From positions 1 to 19,179 of the forward strand of contig JADGJG010000457.1 of NCBI GenBank assembly GCA_027596195.1: a DNA stretch of 19,179 bases, in the 5' to 3' direction. Each line of letters opens with the position of its first letter. Positions within the stretch are counted from its first letter, which is position 1. A program made the position numbers and the translations under genes. Source of the stretch: Podochytrium sp. JEL0797. Taxonomy: Eukaryota > Chytridiomycota > Chytridiomycetes > Chytridiales > Chytriomycetaceae. The notes under the pieces were generated by a model. The model saw nothing but the letters and a program-made list of their open reading frames with translations, made no database searches and was not told the origin of the DNA. This document shows, in pieces, positions 1 through 9,865 of the stretch.

Positions 1-2741
1 CAACACGGACTTTTACCCCATCGGTCTTCGTGAAGGTGTTCAGTTGGCTGCATTGAAGGCGCACATCATGCTCGGAGATTATGACCCGAACTCCAACCAA
101 TTGCCCCAGTAAGTCTTTGATTAAGTGGTTCACCGAGCGCTGATCACCTTGCATGCAAGGGCTTCGAATATTTTGCAATGGATCACTCCGCGAGTGATGT
201 CACGTGCATCAAAGGAGAACACTGCAAAAATGGTCATTGACGAATATATTAAGCTTAAGGGGAAAACTCCGTTGGAAACGAAGCTGGCCTATTTGGATGT
301 TGTCAAAGAGTGTCGGTTTTACGGTGCCGCCATTTTTGAAATTGAAGCGCCAGGAGACCTATCGTTCAATGAGCCTGTTGATGTCGCTATTTCTGCTGCT
401 GGTGTGCAACTTGTGCAATCTATTAATAGGGAGGTTGCTATGGTGTTTGCATGTGAAGAAATCAGTGACGTGCAATTGGACGAAAATACGGTCTCCATTA
501 TGATAGGAAAGCCCTTGGAGTCATCAACAGAAGTTTACGAGTTTTGCAGTGACCGTGCTGAGGAGATGGTGCAATTGATTCGTGATTACTGTGGAATTCG
601 AACAGCACCCGTAAGAACAAAGAACAATCGTGTGGTAAATAGACTGACAAAAATTTATTTTCAGGCTAAAGAACGCGTCTATACTGAGAGTGATTTGATT
701 AATCTGAAGACGGACGTTGAAGCCGCTCAGCTGAAGCTTGTCGAGAATGAAATCGTCAGAGTTCCAGGGCCAGACACATTTGCTGCCGAAATGGGACAAG
801 GCCCAGTCCCAGGGAATTCGAAAGCTATTCGAGGGTCACTGATAATGCCTAAAGGCTTAATGTCAATGAAATCATCAGGTGGGCGCAGTTCCCCCAGCAC
901 AGGCCGCAAAAAGAGCGCGTTTGCCGTTTTTGCAACTGCCATTGCACCCACCGCTAGTACTACGACTTCTGACTACTCTGACTTGGACTGGGTATTTTCG
1001 ACTACGAAGCTCATCAGTTCAATTTTGAACCCGCATCATGAAGCAGCCGAGTTTGCAATCGATCTAAACGCATGTTCGTATTCTCGCTATATTTCTCCTT
1101 AAAACCACTAAATATTCTTTAGTTATTCTTGAGTACATTTCAACAAAAGGTTCAGACCCGTCTATTGCCAAACCAGTCACTTCTGTAACAAAGATCCAGC
1201 GTCTGTTGGAGCAATGCCTCGAGTTTCCGATGTTTGCAAATGAGCTTTACCTACAGCTAATTAAGATGACGAGTCACGACGATAAATCTACAGCTGCCTC
1301 TCTACAGCTGTGGAAATTGATGTGCGTTTGTGTCGGCGTCGTTGTCCCAACGATCCCAGAAATTACGGAATATTTGAAAGCGCATCTCAGAAGGTAATTC
1401 GGGGTCTAATGTTCGAGTTCTCACATCCTGACAAACAGATATGAGGCTGTGGATCCAAAAGAGAAATTCGCATCCCGCGAATGCGCCAAATACGCCAAAT
1501 ATACACTCAAGGGCCTCTATCAAACCATCAGAGGAGGAAAGAGAAATTACCCTCCTTCATCTGAAGAAATTGGGTGTGCAATGGTGGGTGACAACCGATA
1601 TAGATTTTCCAATCTCACGCGTCGAAAACCCAGAGATGTTCCCCAATGACTGTTCGCTTCTATGGTCTCAATCGACAATTCAGAGCCCTCCCCATACACC
1701 CTTCTGATAGCATTGAGACAATTTATTGTGACTTGATGGAAAAGTTTGGACTTGCGGAAGCAAGTGGCTTTGCAATCTATCAATACTATGCCAAATCAGG
1801 TAGCGTATATATTTGATGCTATCAATTCTTGCTGACGTCAATTTCTGTATCAGAACTGGCTCTTTTCGCAGAGGACAAGATCTCCGACATCATTTTCAAG
1901 TGTGAGAAAGCCAGCAGCGCGTCGCAAACCTCAGACAAAGTTCACTTTATTATTAAGAAGCGACTCTTTGACGAGCCCTTGAAACCATGCGGTGTCTTGG
2001 TAGAGGACGACTTTGTTCGATGGCAGGTTGTGGAGGACATCAAGAACGATCGATACCCTCTCAAAATGGATGATCTGATCACTATGGCAGCTCTCACTGC
2101 GCAGATTCAGTTTGGAGACGCGATTCTGGGAGCACTCGAAAAGTTAGCTGAAGCCGTATTCCCGTTTGTTGACTAACTTGCCATCTTTCTAGCTACACCG
2201 AATTCACCACCAAAGTTATTCCCAAGCGTCATTTGTCGGATGAAATGTGTGATAAAATTGCAGCGCAGCACCTGAAGCTGGTAGGAAAAAAAGCAGTGGA
2301 ATGTCACGAGCTGTTCATGGCTGTCGCCAAGGCGCAGCCACTCTTTGGATACACTGTATTCTCGGTTTTGGTAAGTTTGCAATGCCAGCCGAATGATCTG
2401 TTAATAACGCCACATATTAGCAATCGTACACAAACCAACTACCGCGCGAGTGTTGGTTGGCGATCGGGTTCGATGGAATCAGAATTTTGGCGAGGCGCTC
2501 ACTGTCAATATTCGCGACTCACCCATACGCCGACTTGATAAACTACATCCCCGCGAAAAACAATATTTTGCTGGTGACAGAAAATCGTACGACGCTTGGG
2601 AGTAAGTACATGTCGTTATAATTCTTTTGCCCTGATATCTAACGTCCAAATCTAGCCTCCAAATACGTGTTTTCGACAGAAAATTCGTTGGCCATTGCAT
2701 CACTGATCAAAGATTATATCGATTTTCATTTGGACGCGTGA
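1..2741 (+). CDS. C-terminal part of a FERM-MyTH4-FERM protein, probably an unconventional myosin tail (5' truncated)
   Basis: The window opens inside the gene, with the codon frame starting at base 2. Predicted exons are 1-108, 160-610, 665-1073, 1123-1393, 1439-1583, 1634-1799, 1854-2142, 2193-2370, 2421-2601 and 2656-2741 (stop TGA), giving 760 residues. The order is: end of a FERM F2 lobe (QLAALKAHIMLGDYDP at the start), an F3/PH-like lobe, a low-complexity Ser/Gly/Lys linker, a MyTH4 domain (core LLEQCLEFPMFANELYLQL, coded near 1207-1264), then a complete second FERM with F1 (VRFYGLNRQF), F2 (ALTAQIQFGDAILG) and F3 (GFDGIRILARR). A FERM followed by MyTH4-FERM is the tail plan of myosins with two MyTH4-FERM modules (class VII, XV and XXII-like). 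These tails bind microtubules or membrane receptors and act in filopodia-like or trafficking roles. The motor would lie upstream and is not seen, so a kinesin or motor-less MyTH4-FERM protein is not excluded. Confidence 0.82.
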
Positions 2742-2768
2742 TTTTCATTCTCTTTCAATTAATCGCTT

Positions 2769-2774
2769 ATTAAA
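2769..2774 (+). terminator. Candidate polyadenylation signal (ATTAAA) of the FERM-MyTH4 gene
   Basis: ATTAAA lies 28 nt after the TGA at 2739-2741 and before the next predicted start at 2857. It is the only hexamer close to the canonical signal in the 115-bp gap. The call rests on sequence and position only. Confidence 0.35.
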
Positions 2775-2856
2775 AAAATGATGACCGGAAATGCATTGTT
2801 TCTGGAACAATGCCATTTCTGACCCAATCAAAATCGATAAAAACATATTCTCTAAA

Positions 2857-4195
2857 ATGGGCATGTTTGGCAAGAAACCAGCGACGGCAGAAAGCCCCGC
2901 TCCAGCGAGCCCTGTTGATGACATTCCTCGCTCCTCCACTGCCCCCCACCCGTCGAAAGAGCACGACCACGACCCAGGTTTGGACAACGCGCACAAGCCA
3001 GAAAGTAAGGCACACACCACCCCTCTTTCGTGTTATCACTAAATTATTTTCTTACATAGAATCCACATCAAAGTCGCATCCAGAAGTAAAAGTCAAAGTA
3101 GACCACGCAAAGGCCCACGAGTCAAACCCTGCGCGAAAGAAGAATTTGGAGGAAATCATGGAAAGTGATTCCTTGGGCCTTGACCCAGATGAAATGGGAA
3201 ACGTGAGTCCGTCATCTCCTAAAAGCAAACATGTCGCTATGCCCTCAAGGGAGGTGAGGGAGCTGCAGCACCAGCTGCAAGTAGAGCAGCACGAAAAAGC
3301 AGGACTTGAACATGAAAACGAGGACTTGAAATCCAAAGTTGCAGCTCTAAAGAGAAAGCTGTTGTCTGCAATGGCCATGTCCGAAAAAGAGACGCGCACA
3401 TCAAACCGGGTTCCCGTTTCTGTCGAGGTAAGAGAAACATCTACTGAACCCATTTCTGAAATTTTTGGAATAATAATAGGCAAACATGAACCTGAAATAC
3501 CAATTCCAAAAACGCTTGCTGGCCGCGAAAGAAGATTATGCCAGTCTTCTGGATGAAAATAGGAAACTGGCATCCAGGGTCAAAGAACTCGAATCGCATC
3601 ATTCTAAGCGCGAGGTGAATGTCTCGAAAGCAAGACTCAACGAAGTGCTGTTGTGGAAAAAGAAATTCAAGGATTTGGAATCCGACAAGCACAAACTCGA
3701 AGAAAATTTTGCTGTCTTCATCAAAAAGCTCGAAAAAGCCGAAGGTGAACGCGACAAGATTGCGAATGAGTTCAGCGAGGCGCAAATTCAATTCTCGCAG
3801 CGACTCTCTTATGACGCGTATTCGTTGGATAGCTTAACCGATCCGAGCAATATATCATCTTCTCGCAGAAGCCTGACGAGAAAACAAACATCAACTACGC
3901 GCAAGGCTCCCAGAAAAGTGAAGATTGACGAATTCGATTATGACGATGTCGTCAGGTGCGCCTTTTCGATTTCGCCCAATCAGAGTACTCAATTTACTCA
4001 ATATTTAATTCTAGACTTCAATCACCGTCTGCATTTACTCCAAAGCTGCAAAAAACAATAAGCTCGGTGGGGAAAGAGTATGATGACCAGGCTGCCTCAC
4101 CAACAGCACATCCACCAGCAGCTGAAGATGAAAAAGTTCGCAAGGCGAAAACACAGTTGGAATACAACGCATACGTGAAAACGAAAGTGAAGTGA
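2857..4195 (+). CDS. Unrecognised coiled-coil protein, 390 aa
   Basis: Predicted exons are 2857-3004, 3060-3427, 3480-3955 and 4015-4195 (stop TGA); phases agree and introns are 52-59 nt. An in-frame ATG at 2791 would add 22 residues. I chose 2857 (MGMFGKKP) because the extension looks like untranslated sequence, but this is not settled. Residues 1-110 are Pro/Ser/Lys-rich and probably disordered. Residues about 112-160 and 176-285 are strongly heptad-like, rich in Glu, Lys and Leu (for example QHQLQVEQHEKAGLEHENED). A Ser/Arg/Lys-rich basic stretch follows (SSRRSLTRKQTSTTRK), then an acidic DEFDYDD patch and a Lys-rich C terminus. No enzyme motif, signal peptide or membrane segment is visible. 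The gene lies head-to-tail with the FERM gene upstream and BBS9 downstream (62 bp away). A structural or ciliary role is possible from this neighbourhood only; I do not recognise the family. Confidence 0.72.
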
Positions 4196-4257
4196 ACGAT
4201 ATTGGGCGTTTGTTTGTTTTGTCGGTGCAAAAAAAAAATTATTCCACATTTTCGCTC

Positions 4258-7189
4258 ATGCTGCAGGTTTTGGAGACATCCGCTTTTAAATATTCGCTTC
4301 TAATAATATGAAAAACAGCTGGATGAATGGTGGAGCTGTAACTTGGATCGAAGATTTAATAGCCATACCGCCGGGGCGTTCGTTCGGACCGGCCAAATCA
4401 GTCTTTGTCAAGAAGCAACATCATTGATCTCAGGTCAGCAACTCTTTCGCCGTCAGTTTAGATCTAATGCAGTCACAGATATTGTTTGCGTGGCGGAATC
4501 GGGAGGCATATTACGCGTCTTTCATCCGACCTGTCAAAAGTTATCACCAAATCACGACCTGCTTGTACAAAATCTGGAGGGTGAAATATTGCAAATTGAG
4601 TTTGGAAAATTCATGTAAGACATATGACCATTACTCCGTCCCAATTGACAGATCCCTAGCGCAGCGATCGATACATTGTGTTTGGCCGTGTTGTTTGCAA
4701 CACGCCTATGCATTTTTTCCTTTTCAACGAGCGCAGGTACTTTCGAAACGCAATTCATAAGCTGTATTTATCCATTCACGTAGACGGTGCGTTTCGTTTG
4801 GATCAAGTCGCGAATTGCAAACTGCGGCACACTGGTCACAATTTCTGTTTTGGAAGGCTGGGAAGGTGCCCAGAACGAGATATGATCTGCGTCCAATCAA
4901 TTGATGGTGTTATAACGATCTTGGATGGCGGAAACACTCTTTGCATTCGAAAATTGGCCAACTTTATGATCCCTGGGCCATTAAAGTACATCGCGAGCTC
5001 AGATTCCATTATTACGTATTCCTCGGATTTATGTTTGCGATGTTACAGGTGAGGTCTGAAGCTTGTCGCGGTTTTGTTAAACGCGTAAACGAGCAGTATC
5101 CAAAATCTCATCATGTGTGAATTGTCCGGAAACAAGAGAGCGCTGGCTTCCGATACTCCGCTGCATATAGTCAAAGTTTCTGATACGCCTGTTAAGCATA
5201 TATGGTCAATTTTGCTTGGAGAGCTCGTTGTGGACATATTGGTGGGGAGATTCTCTGAGACAACGGAGGAGCATGCTTATGACATTTTGGTGATAGGTCT
5301 CTCATCTTTTTTGAGTAGCAGAATTCGGGCTTATCAAAATGGTGGCAGGCTTGCACACCATCTTTGCTTACAGTGATCGCGGGGAGCCGAAGTTTCAATT
5401 CAAGATTGACTTTACGCCGCTCCGTTGCACTCCATTCCCACGGCATAGCCCAATGAAAACCGAAAACGCTGTTCTGAATGTTATTGTTACGTCAAAATCG
5501 GGGCTATTTGTATACAAGGACCTGAAACTTATCTGGGTGGCGAAAAACAAAACTCCCCAACTCGCAATATGCACCGGTTTATTTGGCAGTCTTCCGGGAT
5601 TTATTGTTCAAATATCGGATACATGGTGTTTATCAATATCTGCTTTGTGTTTGATATCGCGCGAGTCTCATGAGAGACCTGCTCGCCTTCAAACTATCGA
5701 GACACTGACAACAGAGCTAAGCAATTTGAGAAATGGAAAATCAGCAAATATGGAGCCAAAAACCCAGAGTATCATTCAAACTAGAGTTGATTTCGAAGAG
5801 GATCCTGCTGCGATAAATTCCTTTGATGTAAGCTCTAAAATTATGAAGTAAAGGAGCTGATTCGAACCAGGAAAACACTCTGCAGAGAAAACGTTCTGGG
5901 ACACACACAGTTCGGCTATTTTTGAGCACAGAAAACAGCTTCCAGTTGCAGGATGTTTCCGTCTCGTTGTCTGTGCCTTGCGCGTTTTCCCTCAGCCAAT
6001 CCCATTTTTCATTTCCGAAACTAATTTCCGAATCAATCGAATGCGCCATATGCGCCACTTCCTCTTCCATCTCCTCCTCGAAAATGAAAGTCGCAATCAA
6101 ATTCAAATGCGAGAATGGCGAGCCACGGGTGGAATTGAAGTCGTTCAATCTTCCTTCCTCTCTGATTGGCGAATTTAAATCCAACAGTCTAGCGAAATCG
6201 GAGAAACCGTTTATAAAGCTGACATTGGGTAGTAGCAATGCGTCGGTGCGACTCGAAGACTTGTTTGAGCGTGAGATAGTTTTTTTCGACGCACTTTTCT
6301 CTGTTGTATTTATACTTGCAATCGACAGATCCAAATCTTAAGCTTGCTGCCAGTAGGGGAAATCTTGTTTATCAGTATCGGCCAGGAGAAAAAGTGGAGT
6401 TGGTTCCGTCAAAAACGGGTGGGGGTAAAGTCCGAATCCAAGCGCAATCACTTGGAACTCTTTGGACAGCATACTCCAATTTGAACCAAAAGTTGGCTGA
6501 ATTTGAGTATGTGATCAAGTCACCACCCCTTTTTATTGAATAGCTAACGACCTATTCTGTAGAGCCGGCGAACAGGACGTGCTTTCCTGGAAGTTCAAGG
6601 AGACTTTTCCAGTTGAAGAATATTCAGCTATTTTGAAAGCCTGTTTTCATGTGGGTGTTTATCGACGCAGACACCGGAACTGCTTCCAACTGAAGAATAA
6701 CAGAAACGGGACACGGTGGAGAGCCTGCGAATAGAAGTCAGTAAGAAGCAAGCTCAGTACTGTACAGTGAATAGAACCATATTGTCGCGATATCAGACAC
6801 AGTCTCTCAGTCCCACCAAGTCGCTGGAATTGCTTCTCAAAATTTCCTATGATCAGGTACGAATTCTTCATTATTTTCCTCAACTCATTAACACAACTTT
6901 GGCTCAGGTTATGCAAGTGACGAGGGAGTATGAAAGAGAAGCCCTCTCCTTTGATGAGTTAAAACTTGCATTTTTGTCGGCGACGCGCCTTCTCGGCGTT
7001 TTTGCGAGGAAAAGCGATATCGCCGAAGCGCTTGAGAAAAATACCCAACATGCCACAAAATGCCACGAGGACTGGTTGACACAAAAACTGCAGTCCATAT
7101 TTTCCTGCATCTGTGACGCAAACGACGCAGAATCAATCGCGAGGCCGGAACCGTTGCTGTTAAAAATCACAGAAATGTTGCGCGAATAA
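4258..7189 (+). CDS. BBS9: BBSome subunit BBS9 (PTHB1)
   Basis: BBS9 is a subunit of the BBSome, the coat-like complex that moves membrane proteins into and out of cilia. Predicted exons: 4258-4266, 4319-4614, 4660-4736, 4784-5048, 5097-5296, 5349-5827, 5871-6270, 6329-6506, 6563-6650, 6704-6856, 6908-7189, giving 808 aa (human about 887). Matches to the remembered human protein run along the whole length: WWS near the start, ILRVFHP, EILQIEFGKF, ERDMICVQSIDGV and PGPLKYIASSDSIITYSS in the N-terminal beta-propeller; a middle GAE-like segment (QLQDVSVSLSVP); TGGGKVRIQAQSLGTLW and VEEYSAILKACFH; and a helical C terminus (SATRLLGVFARKSDI). The first exon has only nine coding bases (Met-Leu-Gln) and is the weakest part of the model. 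Exon 2 also carries about 20 more residues than expected before ILRVF. The stop is 31 bp from the stop of the convergent TBC gene. Confidence 0.9.
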
Positions 7190-7190
7190 A
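7185..7190 (+). terminator. AATAAA polyadenylation signal overlapping the BBS9 stop codon
   Basis: The hexamer is made from the last Glu codon, the TAA stop (7187-7189) and the next base. Cleavage 10-25 nt downstream would fall in the 31-bp gap or inside the last exon of the opposing gene. The signal is seen directly; its use is inferred. Confidence 0.5.
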
Positions 7191-7198
7191 CATCGGCA

Positions 7199-7204
7199 TT
7201 TATT
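7199..7204 (-). terminator. TBC1D19: AATAAA polyadenylation signal of the TBC1D19-like gene
   Basis: On the minus strand AATAAA starts 16 nt after the TGA stop (7221-7223). It lies inside the 31-bp gap to the BBS9 stop, so cleavage downstream would place the 3' end of this mRNA over the BBS9 last exon. Confidence 0.5.
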
Positions 7205-7220
7205 TACTATTGTGTGCCGT

Positions 7221-9498
7221 TCAATCATCATCGTCCCAATCCCCCCGTGCATCAGTTGTAAAAGATTTCCATTGTTTCGGAAGCAAATCAGCCTCCGTGT
7301 TGTGGATGAAAAAGTAATGCTGGAGAAGGGGGATAATCTTGATCATGGTCAAGTCCGACAATGCTCTCTAAAATTCAGTTTTGAAATCTTTTAGAATCTC
7401 TCAAAGCAAAACACCGCATGTGGCATAGAGCTCACCTCGACATCCTTCTCGGATTTGGCCGCCATCAATCTCTCTTTCCGAAACACAAATATTGCAGCCG
7501 CCACGGCACTCATGATTTCCATCCGATCAAACCCCATCACGCGATCCCACAGCACCAGAACCTGTTCGACATCCAGCACACCCACGAACCCAAACATGAG
7601 CCACCGAAATGCATATGTGATGGGGGGACATGCGAGCTCATGTGTCATGTGAAGAAAGAGGAGAGGATCGAGTTGTTTGAGGAAGGATTCGAAGGTGGCA
7701 GAGAGAGCCATGATTCCGTCGGGGAGAGTGGATATTGTGTGGAGTTTGAAAAAGTATCTGTTTTGGCGCGGGGAGTAAAGTTCAGAAATGCGTTAGAAGG
7801 AAATGATGGATTTGTACCGAGCATAAAGTTCCCGAAATGAAATGTACGCGGATTCCAGCTCTGAATAAATATAAGCAACAATCATTGCGTAGAAGGATAC
7901 TCCATTAAAGGGTAAAACTCCGTTGGGCGGATAACTTTTGACTGGCACAGACCACCTGCCTTGCACCAATCGAAATCAAAAAAAACAGCACCAGAAAAAA
8001 AACCCATTCCACACAAACCTTTCATCACATTTTTGACTTCCTTCTCCATCCAACCATCTTCGAATGCAGACAACGCGTTGGGGGCGTGTGTCGACACCCA
8101 TTCGTCACGGGACCACAACAGCAAAATCTCTTGCACCATTTCCTCAAACACAAAATACGTGTCGTCGCTTTTGCATTCAGAAACATCCGATATAATCATT
8201 CGATCAATCAATAGACTGTATCGTGCGACCTGGGCTTTCAAATGAGAGCACTGCTCGTTGGCATATGCTTTGGAATCCAGTGTCATCTCAGTTTGCACCA
8301 GAAGGTCCCATATTCTCGCACGACCATGTGCCGGAATCCCCTGTTTGGCCAACCGCCGAGCTTCCTTCACTGATTGAGTTCGACTCGCGAGGTCGTTCCA
8401 TCTCGTCACAAAATCACCGGGCTGGTCTGAATTTTCGAGGAAGTTTGTTTAGCGTCAGTAGGAGGGAGAAAGTGAACCAGTTTTACCAACAGAATCCACG
8501 TCATCCGCACCCATTTGCGGATACCTTGGACTCAATTCATTGAATTCATTACAAAATTGCTCCATTGTCAGAGGCTCAAACGGGATATGCCAAGTGGACC
8601 AGAACGAGGTGAACAATGTGCAGCTAATATTTCAAACCGCCCTTATTAATCCACGGTTCGATAAGAAATGGCAAAAAATACCCTGAAGAATCATCGTCCT
8701 TTTTGAGATGCGGCAACCGGATATTCCGGATGGCTTCAAACACATCTTCGTCACTATATAATCCCATTAATGAAGCCAACTGTTCTTTTAATGGCTCCTG
8801 AGACTGAATGGATTCAAGTCCAGTGGACAGACTGATTCCTTCATTTCCGAGTGAATCAACTACAACGAACGCATCTTCATCCGTTTTGCGTCGCTGTTTT
8901 GGAGTAAAATTAGCGTCAGGACTGTATATGCGTGCGCCGTGTGTGTTTCTTTGTTGTTTCCCAAATTCGAAACTCAACTCGTTGCACGAGGACAGCTTTC
9001 TGATCCTTGGAAACCCTCGCAAGCCGCTTCCTCATGATGGCGTTCAAATCCTGCTGCGCGGCCTGAACCTGCGTTTCAAACTGATGGCGCGCGAATGCAG
9101 CCATATTACAGCGATTCGCAACCATAGCTGCGGAAGAATCCATCACAGCAGAGCTGGGCGGATGTGGCGGCTTGTGATGAAATAGTCGTTTCGTCTCGGC
9201 GTGCGAGAACGCGATGGCGACGGAATTGTCAATCAGGTGTGCGAGGCTTGGAGATTCCCCGCGTTGTCGGTCTCTGTTGAATTCCTGGTGGAGGAGGTCT
9301 GGGAGGGAGTTTGTAGTAGTGGTGGGACTCATAACGCGCGCCTTTCCTTTTTCGTGTTCATATCGATATAGAATACGTGGATGAGGGGTTCCCAACACTT
9401 ACTTTTATCTGTGCTTTTAGCTTCCAATACGCGAAATTGGACCCCAAACCGCGTTCGAAATCAATCAGGATTGCGTTTTGCGCATCACGAGTCGCCAT
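7221..9498 (-). CDS. TBC1D19: TBC1D19-like TBC-domain protein (putative Rab-GAP family member, probably non-catalytic)
   Basis: Predicted exons in transcript order: 9498-9403, 9341-8979, 8893-8682, 8623-8487, 8426-8019, 7941-7818, 7757-7436, 7367-7221, giving 602 aa (human about 526). Similarity to remembered human TBC1D19 is co-linear: LGSNFAYWKLKAQIK near the N terminus; VFEAIRNIRLP; WHIPFEPLTM; LAKQGIPAHGRARIW at the start of the TBC region; SDDTYFVFEEMVQEILLLWSRD; YPPNGVLPFNG; ISFRELYARYFFKLHTIS; ALVLWDR-like VLVLWDRVMG; and LTMIKIIPLLQHYFF near the end. TBC domains normally speed GTP hydrolysis by Rab GTPases. Here, as remembered for the human protein, the arginine of IxxDxxR is replaced (IISDVSE) and the YxQ motif is absent (PFNG instead). 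The start is the first ATG of exon 1. The second intron (8894-8978, 85 nt, GTTGAG donor) is the least certain boundary. Confidence 0.87.
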
Positions 9499-9865
9499 CG
9501 TTTTCTCGCTTCGAATTCCAAATTGCGCCTGACAAACGTTTCCAAAAAAACGCTTTTGAGCCAAAAAGGAGGACAAGATGACGGGGCATGGGACTCCTCT
9601 TCTTCAAGCGGCGCCTTGCGCAGCCCTCTGCTTTTAAGCGATTCTTGGAAGGTCCGGGAAGGTGTCTGAATCAAAATTTTCGTGCTTCCCGTTTTTGGGT
9701 GATGAAGAGACAGGAGATGCGATACGCAAATGAAGCATTCATTTGGCGAAGAAAGGATAAGTTGTAATGGTTGTGTCATGGGGACCCCTTCGCAACCCTC
9801 TTCTGTCGGAGGACATGTGACTTTATTTTAATCAAAATTTTGTGTCAATTCGAAAAGCTCGAAAA
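9499..9865. promoter_or_regulatory. Divergent promoter region between the TBC1D19-like and homeobox genes
   Basis: The two genes are transcribed away from each other from this 367-bp stretch. I see no convincing gene in it. It contains a purine-rich and C-rich patchwork and one clear 8+3+8 palindrome at 9727-9745. No TATA box stands out. Confidence 0.5.
9727..9745. promoter_or_regulatory. Perfect 8-bp inverted repeat with 3-nt spacer (CAAATGAA-GCA-TTCATTTG)
   Basis: The two 8-base arms are exact reverse complements. The site lies 121 bp upstream of the homeobox ATG and about 230 bp upstream of the TBC1D19-like ATG. The dyad shape fits a dimeric DNA-binding protein. Such a site could serve either gene, and autoregulation by the homeodomain protein is conceivable but not shown. 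Confidence 0.35.

Noticed and set aside
3052..3573. Long minus-strand open frame opposite the coiled-coil gene
   Set aside because: It is the antisense shadow of a Lys/Glu-rich coding frame, giving a Ser/Phe/Cys-rich product with no domain.
4430..4470. A possible 28-nt GT-AG intron in BBS9 exon 2 that might remove extra residues
   Set aside because: It is shorter than any other intron here and would break the frame. The extra residues are left in the model.
9465..9779. Minus-strand open frame of about 100 codons across the TBC1D19-homeobox divergent region
   Set aside because: It has no recognisable domain and overlaps the first TBC1D19-like exon in another frame. Its composition resembles untranslated sequence.
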